Source: SIG78 sp036677805
GTDB lineage: Bacteria; Verrucomicrobiota; Lentisphaeria; Victivallales; Victivallaceae
Reading direction: 5' to 3'
Assembly (NCBI GenBank): GCA_036677805.1
Contig: JAVBVS010000005.1
Coordinates: 1-64,000, forward strand
DNA length: 64,000 nucleotides
A program made the translations under genes and the position numbers. Below are positions 34,901-44,743 of this stretch, in pieces (the stretch's first letter is position 1; every line of letters starts with the position of its first letter). A model generated the notes under the pieces. That model saw only the letters and a list, made by a program, of their open reading frames with translations. It did not search any database and was not told where the DNA came from.

Positions 34901-35354
34901 GATTGAACCGGTCGGTAATTTTGCCTTTGATCTCTTCGGTCTTGCTGCTGCGACCGGTCACGGCGACGAAATCCGAACCGGTGAATTCGCTCAGCGGCAG
35001 CACCACTTCGTAACTCAGCGTCTTCCCGTCCGCTTCGCCATTATAGGCCGGCACCTGCGCCTGAAACGAAATCTCGATCTCCCGTCCGCCGTCGCGCACG
35101 ACGGTTTCGCGCCGGAACGCAATGCCGCCGACTTCCCCGAAGCTGTTCGCCGCCGTATCGCCGCCGATCTCCTCGGTGCGGTTCACCGGCAGCGCCACCG
35201 CCGTGTCGCCAATGCGGAAACAGTCGGAAACCACCACCGGCCGCTGCCGGTATTCGACCTGAAGCGTACTCCCCGGTAAAATGGCAAAATCGCCGCCCGA
35301 AGCCGACCATGCGCCCAGCGTTGCCGCCAGGGCAAACCCCAAACGTTTCAACAT
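31914..35354 (-). CDS. Giant secreted glycosidase-like protein with TIM barrel
   Basis: This 1146-residue protein has a signal peptide (about 1-20), then a large beta-sandwich region (to about 390). A probable TIM barrel (about 480-840) contains IDGIMIDETCFHGLEF and a nearby CGCAACRKAF cluster. A glutamine-amidotransferase-like segment follows (KVLFLNNAMALDDAAWNGV, GGTLYLSGRTGM), resembling the trimerisation part of GH42-type enzymes, and a beta C-terminus. Asp/Glu in MIDE is a candidate catalytic acid. Substrate unknown. It faces module B, shares its terminator, and has its own promoter and a GGAGGAG site 8 nt before the ATG. Confidence 0.7.
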   Translation of the reverse strand: MLKRLGFALAATLGAWSASGGDFAILPGSTLQVEYRQRPVVVSDCFRIGDTAVALPVNRTEEIGGDTAANSFGEVGGIAFRRETVVRDGGREIEISFQAQVPAYNGEADGKTLSYEVVLPLSEFTGSDFVAVTGRSSKTEEIKGKITDRFNPAALKGKIRWLALTDAKKALVFDCDPGGINAHGDYGPNAIIGMWAVKRDGDHLVLSIAYAPKLFGGDMTGKLVIHAAEAGDYDRRHAHRAYSYFSPLQPDRQYVFGATKFGKNYTDAGTTAYSAEKKAGWLDNSAMTVRNFAPEGACYSAVAGAKPAIFRVSDLRSGLYLITLTAGNGKEEEVGPWSLNCDGRNVASGLKLAPQSVTVINFPAWIEDGDAELKLEGSWQLSTLDFQLLQASPEDYTFRRGFWKSDKGPYPSVLRRSPHYAEEPAYSINLSSYPLPEEGKEAALPRKAWTEPTSHAEFQSPDRDWRGQATIGSLGPSNNGTFAEFDTPELLARRMKELGDDQINILLLNGFLSRHTYPAHLPRVEKTVTDIVNAGHARGMKILDHQDYSLLWNMDSGFRVLVENMDKLQQTIDGNLVARGFCPVNPAALDSYMDNLARYIRATGIDGIMIDETCFHGLEFCGCAACRKAFKADTDWELPANELSKDLNNKESALWRTWLAWRQKKVGDFWYEVKKRASAINPEFVVMGYTTHYGMTSTYGSLNQGNALEQLARTWDFIGTEIMSRNIYASYRSVQAFRKAKNQYRNSADIPVFGLVYSDGYDWNVLYFGWALNNMNGQTTWEMTGVQCPEGQSNYRRFTREKGNMNLLKAEPRADIALVFSNASRDWPRMAAYPPDVFGTSQLLSARHIQHEFLNESGLRSDALKKFKVLFLNNAMALDDAAWNGVKQFVKDGGTLYLSGRTGMADEAGTLREHFPPADFFPGLSLGQRPVKCREFVGKDGKIIKIATPVYGAEFLWQDGKPQGEVMMTAVLSPKVSVPALLRIACGKGQVYLTPFLFGNPAQALEVTSTKPMSFDPQPDAEALYYTVMETAGIIPNVWNPVAVPEAVLTSVYRDGKDTMVHFLNATGSKFKKGEIVPSVLKGNPYPAPTADIVFELPGKFTEIYAASPDFEGKKPLSGKYENGVTRVTLPKELLKVYTIVHLIAE

Positions 35355-35411
35355 CGTTTCATCTCCTCCTGCAAAGAAATTTCACTGAAAATATGTCGTC
35401 ACCCCGTAATG

Positions 35412-35439
35412 AACATAAAGCAAAGAAATATTTTGTCAA
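35412..35439 (-). promoter_or_regulatory. Promoter of the 1146-residue glycosidase-like gene
   Basis: Minus-strand TTGACA (35434-35439), 16-bp spacer, TATGTT (35412-35417). About 50 nt of leader precede the ATG. Confidence 0.6.
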
Positions 35440-35617
35440 GCCGGCGGCCGGAATTTCTCCCGGTTTTTCCCGCGTCGGGGCATACAACCGCCCGGCATTC
35501 GGCCGGAAATGGCAGCCGGCGGTCGGCGGCCGGCTTTTTAGGGGTAATTTTTTCCATTGCGGAGTGGCAAAGCCCCTCTTGTGATGATACAGTATTAATG
35601 GATAATTGCGTACGGGG

Positions 35618-36460
35618 ATGGAGAGGGCATTCGGCACGGCTATGGCGACGCGAAGCGGCAAAAACAATTCTTCCGGCAACACACCGGTTCAACGGCAGGA
35701 GCGCCGGAAACTCTGGCGCGGGGTCATTGTGCTGGCGGCACTGCTGCTGCTGCTGGTCGCGATCGGATTCCTGCTGTTCTGGCTCAACTGCCAGTTTTTT
35801 GACCGCAACGCCCGGTTCACCCTCAACCACATCACCATCGAGAGCACCGGCTATTGGGGCCAGAGTGCGGAAAATCGGGCCGAACTGCTTCGCTTCATGC
35901 GACTGCACCCCGGCAGCGACAACCTTTTTGCAATCGATCCGGCGAAGGTCCGGGAACAGATCAAAAGCATTCCCAACGTCGCCGACGCCACGGTCGAGCG
36001 CATCCTGCCGGATACCCTGCAACTGCGCATCGAAGAGCGGGTGCCCCGGGCTTTTCTCGGCTACAGCAAGTCGGATTTCGTGGTCGATGCCAACACCATG
36101 GTGATGCTGAGCCGCCAATGTTTCGGCGTCCACCCCCGGCTGCCGGTGATTGTCGGGCTCCGCGACGAAGTGCGCGAAGGCGTCATGCTGCCGAAGCTGG
36201 CGAACGCGCTGGATTTGATCATGCGCATTCACCGCAGCTTTCCGGAGTTTCAGGTGGTGCTGGCCAGCGTCAGTCAGCCCGACCGGATTTTCATGATTCT
36301 GGATTACCGCGGCCGGAAGCGTTACCAGGTGACTTTGCCGGCCGAGCAGAAGCCCGAATTGCTCGACGTGCTGCGTTCGGCCATTGAAGACGCCCTGCGC
36401 AATAACGATCAGCGAACCAACATCAATTTGCTTTTCGACGGCTCGGTCGTCATGAATTAA
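35618..36460 (+). CDS. ftsQ: FtsQ-like cell-division protein with POTRA domain
   Basis: This roughly 280-residue protein has a basic cytoplasmic start, one membrane helix (GVIVLAALLLLLVAIGFLLF) and a POTRA-type domain (NHITIESTGYWG, LFAIDPAKVREQIKSIPNVADATVERILPD cut by design here, TLQLRIEERVP). This is the FtsQ/DivIB layout: POTRA then a beta domain. FtsQ bridges early and late divisome proteins. It lies away from the usual murC-ddl-ftsA-ftsZ context, next to ppk1. The start is unsure: ATG 35618, ATG 35642 and an upstream TTG all lack a clear ribosome site. Confidence 0.75.
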   Translation: MERAFGTAMATRSGKNNSSGNTPVQRQERRKLWRGVIVLAALLLLLVAIGFLLFWLNCQFFDRNARFTLNHITIESTGYWGQSAENRAELLRFMRLHPGSDNLFAIDPAKVREQIKSIPNVADATVERILPDTLQLRIEERVPRAFLGYSKSDFVVDANTMVMLSRQCFGVHPRLPVIVGLRDEVREGVMLPKLANALDLIMRIHRSFPEFQVVLASVSQPDRIFMILDYRGRKRYQVTLPAEQKPELLDVLRSAIEDALRNNDQRTNINLLFDGSVVMN

Positions 36461-36490
36461 CCCCGAAATTTTCGCGAGGCGCACCGATCC

Positions 36491-38596
36491 ATGGTCAAAA
36501 ATCCGACAGATTACGGCCCGGAAATCATGCTGAGCCGGGAACTGAGCTGGCTTGATTTCAACTCCCGGGTGCTGGATGAAGCCGCCTGCGATAAAATCCC
36601 GGTGCTGGAACGGCTGAAATTCATCGCCATCTTCAGCAGCAATCTCGACGAGTTTTTCATGGTCCGCGTGGCCGGACTGCGCCAGCTGCTGAAGCTCGGC
36701 GACCCCGCCCCCGACGATGCGGGGCTCACGCCGGAAGAACAGTTGCTCCGAATCCGCGCCAGGCTTGACAAGCTGCTGAAGCGCCAGCATCGGATTCTGA
36801 CGGCCGAACTGCTGCCGGAACTGGAACGCAACCGGGTCCGGCTGCGCCGGATCGCCGAACTCCCGGAAACCAGCCGGGGGGAACTGGCGCGTTATTTTCA
36901 GGTCGAAGTGCTGCCGGTATTGACGCCGTTGGCGGTCGATCCGAGCCATCCGTTCCCGGTGCTCGGCAACGGCGCGATCGAGCTGGCGGTAAGTCTGAGG
37001 CTGCCGGACAAGCGCGAGGTGTTCGCCTTCGTCGAGGTTCCCGGCGTGCTGCCGCGCTTCATTGAGGCGGTCGACGCGGCGCCGGGATCGACCTTCGTGC
37101 TGCTTGAGGATTTGATTGAAAGTCAGCTGCCGGAGCTTTTCACCGGCTGCGAAATCCTCGACAGCCTCGCCTTCCGCATCACCCGCGACATGGATTTCAA
37201 CATCGCCGAGGAGGGCGTGGAAGACCTGCTGGTGTCGGTCGAGCACACGCTGCTGGAGCGGCGTTCGCGCGAACCCATCCGGCTGGAAGTAGCCCGCAAC
37301 GCGCGCGGCGCCCTGGCCCGCTGGCTGGGGGAACAATTCCAGCTCGACGAACAGTTCCGCTATACCGTGCCGGGCATGCTCAACCTCAAACATCTGTTCG
37401 AACTGGTCGGCAAGGCGGCGCGCAAGGATCTGCTCGAAGCGCCGTGGCCCGGCGTCGACCATCCGGAGCTCTCCGGCAATATTGATATTTTCGAAGCGAT
37501 CCGCAATGCCGAAGAGATATTGCTCGCAGTGCCGTTCCAGAAATTCGATCCGGTGATCCGGCTGCTTGAATGTGCCGCCGAGGACCCCGATGTGCTCGCC
37601 ATCAAGCAGACCCTCTACCGGGTCAGCGGCGATTCGCCGGTGGTCGCCATGCTCGCCCGCGCGGCGGAGCGCGGCAAGCAGGTCACGGTGATCGTCGAGC
37701 TCAAGGCGCGCTTCGACGAAGGCAACAACATCGCCTGGGCGCGCCATCTGGAAGAAGCCGGCGCCCATGTGGTCTACGGCATTTCCGGGTTGAAAATTCA
37801 TGGCAAGGCGCTGCTGATCGTGCGCCGCGAAGAGGGTCTGATCCGGCGCTATGTGCATCTGTCCACCGGCAATTACAACGACAAGACCGCGCGACTTTAT
37901 ACCGACATGAGCATTTTCAGCTACGATCAGGAGCTGTGCGGCGAGATTTCGGCGCTGTTCAATATCATGACCGGATACGCCATGCCGGAAATCCAGTGGC
38001 GGCAGATCGCCGCCGCGCCGTTCGACCTCCGGCGGCGCTTCCTGAACCTGATCGACCGTGAAGCGCGCTTTTCAACGCCGCAGAATCCGGGACGGATCGT
38101 CGCCAAGATGAATTCGCTGGTCGATTCCAAAATTATCCGCCACCTTTACGCCGCCGCCGACGCCGGAGTGCGGATCGATCTGATCGTCCGCGGCATCTGC
38201 TGCCTGAAACCGGGAGTCGGCAATGACAACATCCGGGTAATCAGCATTGTCGACCGTTTTCTGGAGCACAGCCGGATTTTCTATTTCGGCAACAACGGCC
38301 GCCCGGAATACTATATGGCCAGCGCCGACTGGATGTCGCGCAATCTCGACCGTCGCATCGAGATTCTCTTCCCGGTCAAGCGCGCCGCCAACCGCAAGGT
38401 GCTCGACCGCGTGCTCGAGCTGGAACTGGCCGATCAATGCAAAGGCCGCCGCCTTCATGCCGACGGCCGTTACCGGCTCGGCCGCGACGGCAGCCCGGAC
38501 AGTCGCAGCCAGTACCGGCTCTACCGGATGTTCGCCGCGGCGCTGTTGCCGGAAAACATCGCTCAGCTGAAAATATTCACCCCCGCCCGGCAATAG
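36491..38596 (+). CDS. ppk1: Polyphosphate kinase, PPK1
   Basis: This 701-residue protein matches PPK1 throughout. The N domain has LSRELSWLDFNSRVLDEA and SNLDEFFMVRVAGL. Then come VLTPLAVDPSHPFPVLGN, IKQTLYRVSGDSP and VIVELKARFDEGNNI. The autophosphorylated His is His437 in GLKIHGKALLI and the second active-site His is His593 in LEHSRIFYFGN, close to 435 and 592 in E. coli. It polymerises phosphate from ATP at the membrane. It follows ftsQ by 30 bp and is likely co-transcribed. Confidence 0.97.
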   Translation: MVKNPTDYGPEIMLSRELSWLDFNSRVLDEAACDKIPVLERLKFIAIFSSNLDEFFMVRVAGLRQLLKLGDPAPDDAGLTPEEQLLRIRARLDKLLKRQHRILTAELLPELERNRVRLRRIAELPETSRGELARYFQVEVLPVLTPLAVDPSHPFPVLGNGAIELAVSLRLPDKREVFAFVEVPGVLPRFIEAVDAAPGSTFVLLEDLIESQLPELFTGCEILDSLAFRITRDMDFNIAEEGVEDLLVSVEHTLLERRSREPIRLEVARNARGALARWLGEQFQLDEQFRYTVPGMLNLKHLFELVGKAARKDLLEAPWPGVDHPELSGNIDIFEAIRNAEEILLAVPFQKFDPVIRLLECAAEDPDVLAIKQTLYRVSGDSPVVAMLARAAERGKQVTVIVELKARFDEGNNIAWARHLEEAGAHVVYGISGLKIHGKALLIVRREEGLIRRYVHLSTGNYNDKTARLYTDMSIFSYDQELCGEISALFNIMTGYAMPEIQWRQIAAAPFDLRRRFLNLIDREARFSTPQNPGRIVAKMNSLVDSKIIRHLYAAADAGVRIDLIVRGICCLKPGVGNDNIRVISIVDRFLEHSRIFYFGNNGRPEYYMASADWMSRNLDRRIEILFPVKRAANRKVLDRVLELELADQCKGRRLHADGRYRLGRDGSPDSRSQYRLYRMFAAALLPENIAQLKIFTPARQ

Positions 38597-38660
38597 GGCG
38601 CGGAGCTTATTTTCCGTCCCCGGGACGAGGGGCAAAGCAATGGTTTTTTCAATTTCGGCT

Positions 38661-38689
38661 TTGCAATTATCTGCGGATCATACTATATT
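38661..38689 (+). promoter_or_regulatory. Promoter of ftsK
   Basis: TTGCAA (38661-38666), 17-bp spacer, TATATT (38684-38689). The leader starts with a 13-bp near-perfect tandem repeat, TCAAAGTTTTTTA and TCAAAGTTTTTCA (38692-38717). Confidence 0.7.
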
Positions 38690-38731
38690 AGTCAAAGTTT
38701 TTTATCAAAGTTTTTCAGGGAATCTCAGGTC

Positions 38732-41221
38732 GTGGCTTCCAGTTCCAATCATCCTGCCGATCCAGCCGAAGGCGCATTCCGGGTACGGCATCTTTTTTAT
38801 CTGCTCGGCGCAGTGCTGTTCGCCCTGGCGATCGTCTCGCACCAGGCGCAGGACTACGCCGTCCGTGCCGGCGGCATCGACGGCGACTTCCTGAACTGGA
38901 TCGGCAAGCTCGGCGCCATCGTCTCGGGCTGGCTGTTCTACTACATCGGCTTGAGTTCCTATGTGCTGGCGATCATCGTGACGCTGGCCGCGCTGCGCCC
39001 ATTCCTGCCGCTGCCGCTGGCGCGGCGGTGGTTCTGGCCGGGGGTGCTTTTCACCCTCTTCGGCTCGACCATGCTGCTGGCGCTCGACCCGCGCGCGTTC
39101 GCCGACATCTGCGCCCGGCTCGGGCTGGGGCATACCGGCGTCCCCGACCTCGCGCTTTCCGGCGGAGTGCTGGGGCAGGCGCTGGCGGCTCCGGCGTATG
39201 AAACGCTGCCGCCCGGAGCACTCCGCATGCTGATCGGCACCGTCGGCAGTTCGATTGTCGGCTCCATTTTCCTGCTGGCCGGATTGATCATGCTTTACCG
39301 CTCCGAATGGCACGGCGTAATCGGCGGCATGCTCGAAACCCTGAAACACGCCGACGCCGGCGAAGAACCGCCCGACCCCGCCGCCAGGCCATCGCTGGTC
39401 GAACGCGCCGGAGCGCTCCTTGCCCGACTGGAAGCCCGCCGCCAGGCGGCGCCCGAGGCGGCTCCGGAACCCGCTCCCGTCGCACCGCCCCAGCCGCCGC
39501 CCGCGGCGGTTGCCGCCGCCCCGCCCCCCGAGCCGGTCGTCCGCGAAACGGTGGAGCCGCCGCCCGCCGTTCACCCCGCAAGCCTGCCGCCCGCCGCATC
39601 GGGCGAACTGGCGCGGCCCCGTCTGGTCGAAGCCGGGGAAAGTGCGCCCCGGGTCCGTTGCGCCGACTATGTGCTGCCGCCGATCACCATGCTCGGCAAA
39701 GGGCAGGAAATTTCCGGCGAAAGTCTCGAAGCGATCGCCCGCAACAAGGAATTGCTCCAGAATACACTCGACAGCTTCAAGATCGACGGACAAGTCAACG
39801 GCCATATTTCCGGCCCCCGGGTCACGCGCTACGAAATCCGCCTCGCGCCCAGCGTCAAAGTCAGCAAGGTCACCGAAATCGAAAACAACATCGCGATGAA
39901 TCTCAAGGCCCGCAGCCTGCGCATTCTCGCGCCGGTGCCGGGCCGCGACGTGGTCGGAGTCGAAGTGCCGAACAGCCGCGCCGAAGCGATCCTGATGCGT
40001 TCGGTCATGGAGTCGGAGGCCTGGCAAAGCAGCAAGTGCGAGATTCCGATCGTGCTGGGCAAGGATATTTCCGGACGACCCGTGGTGCTCGACCTGGCCA
40101 AAGCGCCGCACCTGCTGATCGCCGGCGCCACCGGCAGCGGCAAATCGGTCTGCATGAACGCTCTGATCATGAGCCTGCTGATGAAATTCGGTCCCGACGA
40201 CCTGCGGTTGATCATGGTCGACCCCAAGGTGGTGGAAATGGCCGGATACCAGACGCTGCCGCATTTGATCACCCCGGTGATCGACGATTTCAAGAAGGTG
40301 CCGATCGCATTGCGCTGGGCCGCCAACGAAATGGACAAACGCTACAAGCTGCTGGCCAAGGCGCGGGTGCGCAAACTCAAGGACTACAACAACCGCAGGC
40401 TTCCGGAAACCCCGATTCTCGACGACGACGGCCTGCCGTTGCCGGACCGCATTCCGGTGCTGGTGGTGATCATCGACGAACTGGCGGATCTGATGATGAC
40501 CGAGGCCAAGAGCGACATCGAAACGTCGATTTCGCGCATCGCGGCCAAGGGACGCGCCGCGGGGGTTCATGTGGTGGTAGCCACCCAGCGGCCGTCGCGC
40601 GACGTGATCACCGGCACGATCAAGGGCAATCTGCCGACGCGAATTGCGTTCCGGGTGGTGTCGGTGGTCGACAGCCGGGTGATTCTCGACCAGAAGGGCG
40701 CCGATGCGCTGCTCGGCATGGGAGACATGCTGCTGTTGTCGCCGAACAGCGGAGCGGAACTCGAACGCATTCAGGGCGCGCTGGTCTCCGACGAGGACAT
40801 TGAAAAAGTGGTCGACTTCGTTTCCGCCCAGGCGCCGCAGCAGTTTGACAATCAGGTGGTGGCGGGAGAAGAAACCGACGAGGACGAGGCGGCGCACGGC
40901 AAAAACGGTCGCCGGAGCCCCGGCGGCGACGATTGGGACGAAACCGACGCCGATGCCTTTATCGACGGCGGGTTCGAGCTCAATCCGGCGGTCCAGAAAT
41001 ATCTCCAGCCGGGCGACGACGAGCTGGTTCGCAAGACGTTGGAAATCATTCTGCTGGAAAAGAAGGCCAGCACCAGCTATCTCCAGCGCCGGCTGAAAAT
41101 CGGTTACAACCGGGCGGCCGAATTGATCGATCTGATGGAAGAACGCGGGATCGTCGGACCGCCGTCGGGCAGCGGCTCCAAGCGTGATATTCTGGTTTTC
41201 GACGATATCATCAACGAATAA
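38732..41221 (+). CDS. ftsK: DNA translocase FtsK/SpoIIIE
   Basis: This 829-residue protein has four N-terminal membrane helices (about 15-195). A Pro/Ala-rich linker (about 210-305) follows. The motor has an alpha part (NTLDSFKIDGQVNGHISGP), Walker A IAGATGSGKS at about 464-473 and Walker B PVLVVIIDELADLMM at about 575-589. An acidic linker separates the C-terminal gamma winged helix (ASTSYLQRRLKIGYNRAAE), which reads KOPS sites. It pumps DNA at the division septum. It begins with GTG; AATCTCAGG upstream is a weak ribosome site. It heads a run of plus-strand genes to maf. Confidence 0.96.
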   Translation: MASSSNHPADPAEGAFRVRHLFYLLGAVLFALAIVSHQAQDYAVRAGGIDGDFLNWIGKLGAIVSGWLFYYIGLSSYVLAIIVTLAALRPFLPLPLARRWFWPGVLFTLFGSTMLLALDPRAFADICARLGLGHTGVPDLALSGGVLGQALAAPAYETLPPGALRMLIGTVGSSIVGSIFLLAGLIMLYRSEWHGVIGGMLETLKHADAGEEPPDPAARPSLVERAGALLARLEARRQAAPEAAPEPAPVAPPQPPPAAVAAAPPPEPVVRETVEPPPAVHPASLPPAASGELARPRLVEAGESAPRVRCADYVLPPITMLGKGQEISGESLEAIARNKELLQNTLDSFKIDGQVNGHISGPRVTRYEIRLAPSVKVSKVTEIENNIAMNLKARSLRILAPVPGRDVVGVEVPNSRAEAILMRSVMESEAWQSSKCEIPIVLGKDISGRPVVLDLAKAPHLLIAGATGSGKSVCMNALIMSLLMKFGPDDLRLIMVDPKVVEMAGYQTLPHLITPVIDDFKKVPIALRWAANEMDKRYKLLAKARVRKLKDYNNRRLPETPILDDDGLPLPDRIPVLVVIIDELADLMMTEAKSDIETSISRIAAKGRAAGVHVVVATQRPSRDVITGTIKGNLPTRIAFRVVSVVDSRVILDQKGADALLGMGDMLLLSPNSGAELERIQGALVSDEDIEKVVDFVSAQAPQQFDNQVVAGEETDEDEAAHGKNGRRSPGGDDWDETDADAFIDGGFELNPAVQKYLQPGDDELVRKTLEIILLEKKASTSYLQRRLKIGYNRAAELIDLMEERGIVGPPSGSGSKRDILVFDDIINE

Positions 41222-41253
41222 TGCGGGCGGTGTTTTGGTAAGAGGTGGCAAAC

Positions 41254-42144
41254 ATGGTCGACAACAAAAACGAAGAACTGGAATTGAAATTCAATTCGGA
41301 TGCCGAATCGGATGAATTGGCTCTGGCCCGGGAAGAGCTGGCGGCCGAACTGGCGGCGGCGGATGATGAAGATAATGCGGCGGATTTGACGGTGATCCAC
41401 AAAACGGAAGAGTCTCCGGCGGCGGATCCCGCAGCGCCGGATATGCCGTCGGAATCCGCCGCGCCGAATCATGTCCTGCGGTCCCGGATGCCGGTCAACC
41501 GGCCGGCCGGAACGCCGCCGCTGAAAAGCGCGGAGACTCCGATGGCGGCGACCGCGGCGGTCCGGTCCGCGCCCCGCACCTATGGCGCGCTGCTGCGCGA
41601 TCTGCGGGAACAGCGCAAGCTCAGCTTTCAGGCGCTTGAGGAAGCGACCAAAATCGCGCCGCACTATCTGAAAGCGCTCGAGTACGAAGATCTCAAATCG
41701 TTGCCGCCGCTGGTTTACGTGATCGCCTACATTCGCACGCTCTGCCGTTTCTACGGCATCGCCGATACCCAGTCCGCCGAATTCATCCGGGAGCTGAAAT
41801 CCCAGATGGAATACGCCTGCACCGATGAATTGCTCAGCACGGTGGACATCGATCACTCCGGTTCGGAAGCCCACGAGCGGCTGCTGCGGCGGATCATCCT
41901 GATCGCGGCGGGCGTTTTCACACTTCTGATCGGCGGCATCGCGTTGTGGGTCTACCTGGCGACCCGGCCCGCCGCGCCAGCGGCGGCTCCAGCCGTGCCG
42001 CCCGCGGTCAGAAGCACGGTTCCCGCAGGAGCGGCACCGCCGGCTTCCCCGCCTGCCGCCGCCACGGATTTCGATCCGGCCAAGCTTGAAACACTGCTCG
42101 AACCGCCCACGCTTGAGCTGACCCGTCTCCCGGTGGCCGAATAA
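41254..42144 (+). CDS. RodZ-like protein: HTH_25 domain plus one membrane helix
   Basis: This 296-residue protein has an acidic, disordered first 110 residues and a Cro/C1-type helix-turn-helix of the HTH_25 class (about 112-180; TYGALLRDLREQRKLSFQAL, then KIAPHYLKALE). One membrane helix (IILIAAGVFTLLIGGIALWVYL) and a Pro/Ala-rich periplasmic tail follow. The layout matches RodZ, which links MreB to the cell wall machinery, although the beta domain of E. coli RodZ is missing or short. GAGG lies 8 nt before the ATG. It follows ftsK by 32 bp. Confidence 0.75.
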   Translation: MVDNKNEELELKFNSDAESDELALAREELAAELAAADDEDNAADLTVIHKTEESPAADPAAPDMPSESAAPNHVLRSRMPVNRPAGTPPLKSAETPMAATAAVRSAPRTYGALLRDLREQRKLSFQALEEATKIAPHYLKALEYEDLKSLPPLVYVIAYIRTLCRFYGIADTQSAEFIRELKSQMEYACTDELLSTVDIDHSGSEAHERLLRRIILIAAGVFTLLIGGIALWVYLATRPAAPAAAPAVPPAVRSTVPAGAAPPASPPAAATDFDPAKLETLLEPPTLELTRLPVAE

Positions 42145-42159
42145 AATCCGGCGGCAAAA

Positions 42160-42189
42160 TTGGTAAAATCGATTTTCCGGCTGTATATT
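42160..42189 (+). promoter_or_regulatory. Promoter ahead of aroQ-accB-accC
   Basis: TTGGTA (42160-42165), 18-bp spacer, TATATT (42184-42189). The leader to the aroQ ATG contains two small hairpins (TGCCGG/CCGGCA and CCCAA/TTGGG). Confidence 0.5.
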
Positions 42190-42251
42190 AGAAGCGTGTA
42201 CTGTGCCGGTCTTGCCGGCATGGCCCCCAAACCCACAACCTTGGGCGAAGT

Positions 42252-42701
42252 ATGAAAATTCTGGTAATCAACGGTCCGAATCTCGGACTTTTGGGTGTGC
42301 GCGAACCGGAAATCTACGGCCGGACGACTCTGGCCGATATCGAAACCCGGTTGCGCGCCATCGCCGCCGAAGCCGGTTGCGAACTGGAATTCCTCCAGAG
42401 CAATCACGAAGGCGCGATCGTCGACCGGATCGATGCCATCCTGACCGGGCAGCCGGTCGACGGCATGGTCATCAATCCCGCGGCCTACACCCATACGAGC
42501 ATCGCCATTGCCGATGCGTTGAAAGCTGCCGGAGTTCCCGCCATCGAAGTGCATATCAGCCACGTCGCCGCCCGGGAGGAATTCCGGCAGCGTTCTTTGA
42601 CTGCGCCGGCTTGCGCCGGAGTGATTGCGGGCTTCGGTGCCGACGGGTACGAATACGCGCTGCGCCATCTGCTTCGGCAACTGGCGGACCGGAAGCGGTG
42701 A
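42252..42701 (+). CDS. aroQ: Type II 3-dehydroquinate dehydratase
   Basis: This 149-residue protein has type II motifs INGPNLGLLGVREPEIYG with the catalytic Tyr, LEFLQSNHEGAIVDRI, INPAAYTHTSIAIADAL and EVHISHVAAREEFR with the catalytic His. The enzyme dehydrates 3-dehydroquinate in the shikimate pathway. Length is standard. The order aroQ-accB-accC is known in several bacteria and is repeated here; accB begins 58 bp downstream. Confidence 0.96.
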   Translation: MKILVINGPNLGLLGVREPEIYGRTTLADIETRLRAIAAEAGCELEFLQSNHEGAIVDRIDAILTGQPVDGMVINPAAYTHTSIAIADALKAAGVPAIEVHISHVAAREEFRQRSLTAPACAGVIAGFGADGYEYALRHLLRQLADRKR

Positions 42702-42759
42702 ATTTGGCGGATTATCCAAGCGGATTTTTCAGAGCATAACCACAGGACTTGAACGAATC

Positions 42760-43209
42760 ATGATGAAAATCGAAGAAATCAAAGCGGTTGCGGAAATCGT
42801 GGCGGCCAATGAACTGGCCGAGCTGAAACTCGAAAGCGAAGGCTTCGTCCTTCAGATCAAACGCGGTCCCAAAACCGTAGTGACGACGACGACTTCGGTC
42901 CCGGCGGCAGCCGCAGCCCCGGCCGCGACCGCCGCGCCGGCTCCGGTGCCGGCGGCGACGCAATCTTCCGAAAAGCGCGTCACCATCGATTCGCCGCTGG
43001 TCGGAACGGTTTATCGCGCCAGCTCTCCGGAAGCGCCGCCGTTCGTCAAGATCGGCGACAAGGTCACGCCGGACACGGTGGTGTGCATCGTCGAAGCAAT
43101 GAAAGTCATGAATGAAATCAAAGCCGAAAAATCCGGCGTCATCAAGGACGTCTTGGTGGAAAACGGCAGCGCGGTCGAATTCGGCCAGCCGCTTTTTGTG
43201 ATCGAATAA
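42760..43209 (+). CDS. accB: Biotin carboxyl carrier protein of acetyl-CoA carboxylase
   Basis: This 149-residue protein has an N-terminal helix (IEEIKAVAEIVAANELAELK), a Pro/Ala linker and a biotinyl domain with DTVVCIVEAMKVMNEIKAE. The Lys in EAMKVM, about residue 115, is the biotin site. It carries carboxyl groups between AccC and the carboxyltransferase in fatty acid synthesis. Two ATG codons stand in tandem (42760 and 42763); AGGACT lies upstream. It lies 21 bp before accC. Confidence 0.95.
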   Translation: MMKIEEIKAVAEIVAANELAELKLESEGFVLQIKRGPKTVVTTTTSVPAAAAAPAATAAPAPVPAATQSSEKRVTIDSPLVGTVYRASSPEAPPFVKIGDKVTPDTVVCIVEAMKVMNEIKAEKSGVIKDVLVENGSAVEFGQPLFVIE

Positions 43210-43230
43210 GCCAACTCCCGGGATTTTTCT

Positions 43231-44697
<1,467 letters not shown>

Positions 44698-44743
44698 AAG
44701 AAGTCCGGTTTTTGCGAAACGCGATGAAGAAGGAGAATGAGCG

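Noticed and set aside
35440..35600. GCCGGC-rich hairpin with T5 before ftsQ as a terminator
   Set aside because: There is no upstream plus-strand gene to terminate and the repeat is a simple GC-rich palindrome.
28195..41251. Several 700-900-codon frames opposite the CBM9 hydrolase, the 1146-residue protein, ppk1 and ftsK
   Set aside because: All are shadows of clearly recognised genes and show the same low-complexity His/Arg/Gly/Ala composition.
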